NCBI GenBank assembly: GCA_026770595.1 | Contig: MU634412.1 | Span: 1 to 12,478 of the forward strand | Length of the DNA stretch: 12,478 nucleotides | From: Ochromonadaceae sp. CCMP2298 | Lineage: Eukaryota > Sar > Synurophyceae > Ochromonadales > Ochromonadaceae | Direction of reading: 5' to 3' | Part shown: positions 9,601 through 12,478 of the stretch, one piece after another | How the letters are laid out: each line of letters opens with the position of its first letter | Numbering within the stretch: the first letter of the stretch is position 1 | Position numbers and translations under genes: made by a program | Notes under the pieces: generated by a model | Seen by the model: the letters and a program-made list of their open reading frames with translations, nothing else | Told to the model about the DNA's origin: nothing | Database searches by the model: none

Positions 9601-10527
9601 CTGGCCCCTGATCTGCTTAACTGCTGCCGCCTTCCCGACTTGGCGGACCTGCGTAGGGACGGTCACGCACGCACACCCTTGGCGACGGGGGAGGGGATAA
9701 GGGCGGGAGCGGACGTGCTCCGTCTGTCGGATCTGCTACAGCTGGGGTGCATTTTTGACACCCCTGCGGTGCTGACCTGCTGTCGCGGGATCATGCGGGC
9801 GTGGAGCTTCAGTGCCGCCCTCACACAGTCGGGAGCTAACGCTGCGGCAGAGGCAGAGACTGCAGGCAAGAATGAGAGCGAGGGCGACGACGACTCGCTC
9901 TCCGACAACAGTGCTCGGGAAGACGCCCAGTGGCAGCAGCTGCTGCAGTGCTCTGGACCCGAGAAGGGCGCATCTCTGCTGCAGACAGCGGTGGCCTGTG
10001 GCAGCGATCGGTGCGTGGCCTACTTACTGGCGCAGGGCGTGCGAGTCCCCAGGGAACTCGTGCTCGCCCACCTGTCCAGCGGACGCGTGGCGCGGGCCAC
10101 CAAGCTGCGCCTGCTGCAGGCTTGGCTGCCCGACGCCCCAACTGCGGAGGTGCGTCTGGCTGGGTGCGAGGGGATGCGGGAGTTCCTGAGCAGCCTGAAG
10201 CACGAGGACCTTTACGGACAGCCGCTGCTCTGCGGGGAGACCCTCCTCCACGTTTGCTGTCGTCTAGGCCTGGCGGACGTCGCCGTGCACCTGCTGCAGT
10301 TGGGCGCCGACCCCATGGCCCCCGACGCGCAAAACTGCTCTGCGCTGAGTGTCAGCATCGCAGCCGGGCAGGCGGCAGTCACACGCAAGCTCTACGGGTT
10401 CTGCCCCGCGCAATTGCAGGACGCCGTTAGACTGATCGCATACGCAATGCGCAAATTCTTGCTGCGCGTGAAGGGTAGAGGTGGAGGGACGCAGCGACTA
10501 GGCAAAACTGGACTAAGCCTAGTCTGA
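605..10527 (+). CDS. Giant ankyrin-repeat-like protein, about 3,207 aa, two exons (605-2633, 2933-10527)
   Basis: I join two long open frames into one gene. Exon 1 starts at ATG 605, the first in-frame ATG after a TGA at 551, with A at -3. It ends at CACACCAG|GTAAGC; exon 2 resumes after CTGCTCAG at 2933 with codon phase 1 preserved, and the sum is 3,208 codons including TGA 10525-10527. Ankyrin-like helix pairs are visible near residues 209-290 (LLHLAAH, GRTALHVAAAGLN), 487-510, 594-664, 682-705 across the splice (TVFQSALAAL), 1411-1445 (TPLHFAVLAGR), 1653-1716 (LLHQAALL, ATPLFNALSKGHLSLAAEML), 2580-2625, 2675-2720 (CLELLLGAG), 3021-3052 and 3110-3175 (ETLLHVCCRLGLADVAVHLL, LQLGADPMAPD). The repeats are degenerate and interrupted by Gly/Ala- and Ser-rich inserts. 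Ankyrin arrays usually mediate protein binding; no enzyme domain, signal peptide or membrane segment is evident. Function and partners are unknown. Small in-frame introns inside exon 2 cannot be excluded. Confidence 0.8.
2341..2351 (+). repeat. Coding homopolymer run of 11 G
   Basis: A run of eleven G sits inside exon 1 of the giant gene and encodes part of a Glu/Gly linker (GEGGGAEG). The frame is ankyrin-like on both sides, so the length as given is consistent. It is nonetheless a likely site of polymerase or sequencing slippage. Confidence 0.7.
2634..2932 (+). other. Intron of the giant ankyrin-like gene, 299 nt, CA/CT-rich
   Basis: The donor is CACCAG|GTAAGC at 2634 and the acceptor CTGCTCAG|TTTTC ends at 2932. 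Sense-strand composition changes abruptly from G-rich coding to almost G-free C/A/T sequence. From about 2769 to 2927 it is made of imperfect variants of CACCATACACC. Splicing restores one frame with ankyrin-like sequence on both sides (residues 637-664 and 682-705). Retention meets TGA at 2657-2659, giving a product of about 684 residues. The second open frame appears to begin inside the intron only because the CA-rich sequence has no stop in that frame. Confidence 0.8.
2769..2927 (+). repeat. Intronic low-complexity ACACCAT / CACACC tract
   Basis: Imperfect reiterations of ATACACC, CACACC and CATGCAC fill about 160 bases, with very few G on the plus strand. There is no fixed unit length, so this is a degenerate microsatellite rather than a clean tandem array. 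Confidence 0.6.
3919..4017 (+). repeat. Gly/Ala-rich coding insert, GGNGCN low-complexity
   Basis: Within exon 2 of the giant gene, this stretch alternates GGN and GCN codons with a few Thr and Val codons (AGAGAGTGAGT, then GAGVAVGVGG). It follows a globular segment and is followed by another (EEPRFMATDLK). It is most simply a disordered loop insert. The sense strand is G-rich, opposite in character to the pyrimidine-rich introns of this locus. Confidence 0.6.
4156..4266 (+). repeat. Ala/Ser/Thr-rich coding insert
   Basis: A run of GCN, TCN and ACN codons encodes ASAAASAASMAASTTST and continues as Ala/Ser/Thr/Val before ending in GAGAGRIS. It is a mucin-like disordered linker by composition, placed between the helical segments LSCCVLPVHA and DFLRYTDVLRLQ. 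Confidence 0.6.
4450..4623 (+). repeat. Two Gly-rich inserts flanking a short ankyrin-like helix
   Basis: GAGGGGLAGDCGAGA and GAGGAGGSGAGEGAAVG lie on either side of SLRGLLGAFLRAGADLQ, which reads like the second helix and loop of an ankyrin repeat (LLxAFLRAGADLQ). This shows how the inserts split repeat units rather than lying between domains. Confidence 0.55.
4843..5100 (+). repeat. TGVG-bearing Gly-rich inserts, two copies
   Basis: Two inserts begin with near-identical peptides: GDTGVGGGGD (from 4843) and HTGVGADPDGA (from 5008). A third related start, GDTGVGAGAGG, lies at 6691. The second insert contains an imperfect internal repeat (GGCGTAGGTGCAGA at about 5014 and GGCGTAGGAGCAGA at about 5053). 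Between the first two lies ordinary helical coding sequence. Confidence 0.55.
5321..5460 (+). repeat. Glu/Gly-rich acidic coding insert
   Basis: The purine-rich sequence encodes GVGVGDTVDGLEG followed by EKGGEEEKGVEEAG, an acidic disordered linker between an Ala-rich helix (AALAQAAAAF) and a Pro-rich segment. It begins at CAG|GTGACT, which resembles a splice donor, but no pyrimidine tract precedes any AG at its end, so I treat it as coding. Confidence 0.55.
6399..6456 (+). repeat. GCA/TCA trinucleotide tract coding Ala/Ser
   Basis: Imperfect GCATCATCTGCATCATCAGC-type trinucleotide repeats encode SASSASSAAASSSA in the giant protein. Being a trinucleotide array, it can change length without breaking the frame. 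Confidence 0.6.
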
Positions 10528-10675
10528 GGGATCAGTAGTTTAACGGTGGAAGGCCAGGACTTACTCGTGCGGGGAGAAGTATCAGATGAAAATTATGTTT
10601 AAATTATGAACAAAGTATTGAATAGCACCACCTAATCGTATGTACCAAAGCGCTATGCTAGTTAGCTCCTCCCTC
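10528..10675. other. Short convergent intergenic region (3' UTRs of both neighbours)
   Basis: Only 148 bases separate the stop of the giant gene (10525-10527) from the stop of the minus-strand gene (10676-10678). The middle (about 10585-10625) is A/T-rich and includes AAATTATG and ATGTTTAAATTATG. No canonical AATAAA is present on the plus strand. Transcripts from the two strands probably overlap here. Confidence 0.55.
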
Positions 10676-11966
10676 CTACCGGATGCCGATCTGCACCTGC
10701 ATGAATTGGGTGGGGTTTGCGCGGTAGGCTGTGACCTCCTCGACTATCATGTCCTTCGTGGTGACTGGGTCCCAGTCGCCCTCGTACCAAATCTTCAGCA
10801 CCGCGCCGGTGGAGACGTCCAGAAGCCCAAGAGCACTGCAGAGGCGCTTGTCCACCCGGCACTTGGCGCTGTCCATCAGCTGCAGGGAAATAGATAAACA
10901 CAGAGGGGGGCACAGAAAGAGAGAGACAGAGACACACAGACAGAGACACACAGACAGAGAGGCAGGAAGAGAGGAAGGCAGGAAGACAGGAAGGAGGGCC
11001 AAAAGAAAGACAAAGAGACAGGGCGTTAAAGTAATGAGATATTTGTGACAGTTGTCGGAGCATTCTAAGAGCCAACGCAGCGGGAAATGAACTCCGACCT
11101 ACCTTGCGCCCCGGATCTGACAGCAGCACGCTGTTGATGGGGTTCTTCTTCAGGAACTTACGCTGGTCCTGTGTGTCATCGCAGTTGACGGCGAGGGTGG
11201 CTACTTTCAGTGAAGTCTTGGGCAGCATGTCCAGTTGGCTGAGCATCAGCTTGAACTCGGCCGTCATGCGCCGCGGATCAGCGTAGAACACCACCACGTC
11301 GCTCATGTTCCTGTGCACTCTGCTGAACACCGCAGCCCCCCCCTCGTTGTCCATCAGCATCCCCCACACCTCGGGCTTGATCCGTGCGCCCGACTTCAGG
11401 CCGTTGTGCTCCGCCGGCGCGTCTGAGTGCTTACTGACCACCCCGCTCATGAGATTCATGCCGCCATTGTCCTCCTCGCGCATCGCCTGCTCAAAGTCGT
11501 CATAGTCCAAGTCCATGAACGAGAAGTCGTCTGCGGCGACGGGGGCTTTCCGGGGCTTGGCGCTAGCACCCGGACCTGAGTTGCGCTGCACCTGGACGGG
11601 AGCAGCGGGCGGGTTAGTGAGCGCCGTCCGCCAATTCGAATTTGGTGCCATAACCGGCTTCACAACCGCCTGTGCTTGAGCTGGGGGCGCTGCCTGAGTT
11701 TCTTGAGCTGCAGTTGGCGCCTTCGGGATCTTCTTCACATTGCGCGAGAAGTCCATCTGCTCGCCAGCCAATATGCGTTCCAGCTCCGCCTGCTCCTCCT
11801 CAGAGAAAGAGGGCATCTTACTCTTAACATAGAGCGCCAACGAACGACTGGTACTCGATACTCTTCTGCTGGGGCTACCCAACCTGCGTAAAGTGTGCAG
11901 CAGCGCCTGAGAGCAGACGCTAAGGCCAAGCAGTAGCAAAACGGCAACCTTCATCTCGACCGACAC
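10676..11966 (-). CDS. Peroxiredoxin-like (PrxQ/AhpC-TSA-type) thioredoxin-fold protein, predicted plastid-targeted, lacking the peroxidatic Cys; 355 aa
   Basis: Exon 1 is 11966-11103 (288 codons) and exon 2 is 10879-10676 (67 codons plus TAG), joined in phase 0. Residues 6-19 are a hydrophobic signal-peptide core (VAVLLLLGL). Residues 21-54 have seven Arg/Lys and no acidic residues, as in a transit peptide after a signal peptide. Residues 55-200 are a Pro/Ala/Gln-rich linker with an acidic patch (DDFSFMDLDYDDFEQ). Residues 224-340 follow the PrxQ/AhpC order: DVVVFYAD (beta strand), VATLAVNCDD, RKFLKKNPI, SVLLSDPGRK, then LLDVSTGAVLKIWY and a final helix. In active PrxQ proteins a TPGC-type motif follows the FY strand. 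Here the same place reads PRRMTAEFK with no cysteine, so peroxidase activity through the usual residue is unlikely. The four cysteines are 18, 262, 295 and 301. A structural or regulatory role is possible. The start could be Met5 (11954). The fold call is moderate, from motif order only. Confidence 0.7.
10880..11102 (-). other. Intron of the peroxiredoxin-like gene, 223 nt, CTGT-rich
   Basis: On the minus strand the donor is CGCAAG|GTAGGT (from 11102) and the acceptor TTTCCCTGCAG|CTGATG ends at 10880. Joining keeps phase 0 and continues the fold from LLSDPGRK into LMDSAKC. The sense strand is very pyrimidine-rich over about 10905-11020. The intron has no stop in the upstream frame, so retention would give a 434-residue product with an unrelated tail ending at 10662. 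Confidence 0.8.
10905..11020 (+). repeat. Purine-rich (plus strand) low-complexity tract with a 14-bp tandem unit
   Basis: CAGAGACACACAGA is repeated exactly at 10927-10940 and 10941-10954, followed by a partial third copy. GGCAGGAAGA-type repeats follow. The tract lies wholly inside the intron and supplies its polypyrimidine character on the transcribed strand. Confidence 0.75.
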
Positions 11967-12168
11967 GCAGCGGCTGCGGCTGAGGTGAAAGGGAGCTGGA
12001 TCGCTGCTCAGAGCCAGTCAAACAATCCTTTCTATCTTCAATGGAGACTAGAGGCACAATGCTTTTAAAGCTGGAAGTTCCAGCATTCCATAGGTTACTT
12101 TATTCTATGGGTGGAACTAGGGACCAGGCAAACCGCCGGGAAGGCCTCCATCCGCGTTGAAATTTCAG
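11967..12168. promoter_or_regulatory. Divergent intergenic region with inverted repeats, likely bidirectional promoter
   Basis: The space between the minus-strand start (11966) and the next plus-strand ATG (12169) is about 200 bases. It holds a perfect dyad CTGGAAGTTCCAG (12071-12083) and CCATAG/CTATGG arms (12088-12093 and 12105-12110). It also holds an A/T core GCTTTTAAAGC (12061-12071) that could serve as a TATA-like element on either strand, about 100 bases from each start. The promoter role is inferred from position only. Confidence 0.5.
12071..12117. repeat. Nested inverted repeats in the divergent promoter
   Basis: CTGGAA-G-TTCCAG is a 13-base dyad at 12071-12083. GTTCCA (12078-12083) can instead pair with TGGAAC (12112-12117), enclosing the CCATAG/CTATGG stem with an 11-base loop. 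So two mutually exclusive pairings share the TTCCA segment. It may be a paired binding site for a dimeric factor or a structured 5' leader. Confidence 0.6.
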
Positions 12169-12478
12169 ATGCATCCCAGCGACACTTTCCACCACCCTCC
12201 GAGCCATTTCCCCCCCGATTGTGCGATAGGAAGCGTCGACCGAGCCGATTTTTCTTTCGATCATCGCTCGTTGACCGTCTTCCGAGGCACTGCCGGCAGG
12301 AGAGCGGGCGCCGTAGCGTGCAGCAATCGGTGCGAGAGCTGGCGATCGAGGTGAGTCAAGTTCTGCAAATCCCAGCCTCGTCCTGGGTTGCTGGGAGAAG
12401 CAAGAGGTCTAACTAGTGTTGTTTCTTATCAAAATTACCCCTGCCGACAGATCCCGGAGGCCGCTTTCGGCTTTGCTG
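12169..12478 (+). CDS. Possible first exons of a downstream gene (12169-12350, 12451 onward), partial
   Basis: A strong donor, GATCGAG|GTGAGTC at 12351, and an acceptor, CCTGCCGACAG|ATCC ending at 12450, define a 100-nt intron with no open coding character. The first ATG upstream is at 12169 (MHPSDTFHHPPSHFPPD...). It is open to the donor for 60 codons plus 2 bases, and splicing continues it as SRRPLSALL to the window end. Another frame, without an ATG, also crosses the splice and reads IPEAAFGFA. The first exon may therefore be partly or wholly 5' UTR. The product is unrecognisable from this much. Direction is opposite to the peroxiredoxin-like gene, making the pair divergent. Confidence 0.4.
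12351..12450 (+). other. Spliceosomal intron, 100 nt
   Basis: The donor GTGAGTC matches the metazoan/algal consensus closely. The acceptor is preceded by a moderately pyrimidine-rich stretch (TTGTTTCTTATC, then TTACCCCTGCC). Unlike the other three introns here, it is not low-complexity. Confidence 0.65.

Noticed and set aside
10905-11020. CRISPR-like or satellite array
   Set aside because: The 14-bp unit has only about 2.4 copies without spacers and sits inside an intron; it is simple sequence.
12071-12083. Heat-shock element
   Set aside because: GAA and TTC are separated by one base, not the two required between inverted nGAAn units, and there is no third unit in register.

Overview
The window looks like nuclear DNA of a microbial eukaryote, most likely an alga with a complex (secondary) plastid. 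The reasons are GT-AG introns, long GC-rich coding exons with strong G/C preference at third codon positions, very large ankyrin-type coding sequence, and a minus-strand protein whose N-terminus reads as a signal peptide followed by a basic, acid-free segment, the usual layout of a bipartite plastid-targeting leader. I cannot name the lineage. There is no bacterial operon structure, CRISPR array, tRNA or rRNA that I can see.

Layout from left to right. Positions 1-238 hold the 3' end of an upstream plus-strand gene, with a 74-nt low-complexity intron; the reading frame of its last exon is not certain. Positions 239-604 are a more A/T-rich intergenic or 5'-leader region with a repeated TAATGTCCAGA element. 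Positions 605-10527 are read here as ONE gene of two exons (605-2633 and 2933-10527) joined across a 299-nt CA/CT-rich intron. It encodes a predicted 3,207-residue protein with degenerate ankyrin-like helical repeats from near residue 209 to the C-terminus, interrupted by many Gly/Ala-, Ser/Ala- and Glu/Gly-rich inserts. Positions 10528-10675 separate two convergent genes. Positions 10676-11966 (minus strand) encode a 355-residue predicted plastid-targeted peroxiredoxin-like or thioredoxin-fold protein, with a 223-nt pyrimidine-rich intron. It appears to lack the peroxidatic cysteine. Positions 11967-12168 form a divergent promoter region with clear dyads. Positions 12169-12478 look like the first exon, intron and second-exon start of another plus-strand gene running off the window.

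Nothing in the sequence shows that these genes work together; they look like an ordinary tightly packed algal gene neighbourhood. The most unusual object is the giant ankyrin-like protein. Naive open-frame calling would split it in two at its only obvious intron and would give the halves false starts at TTG codons.
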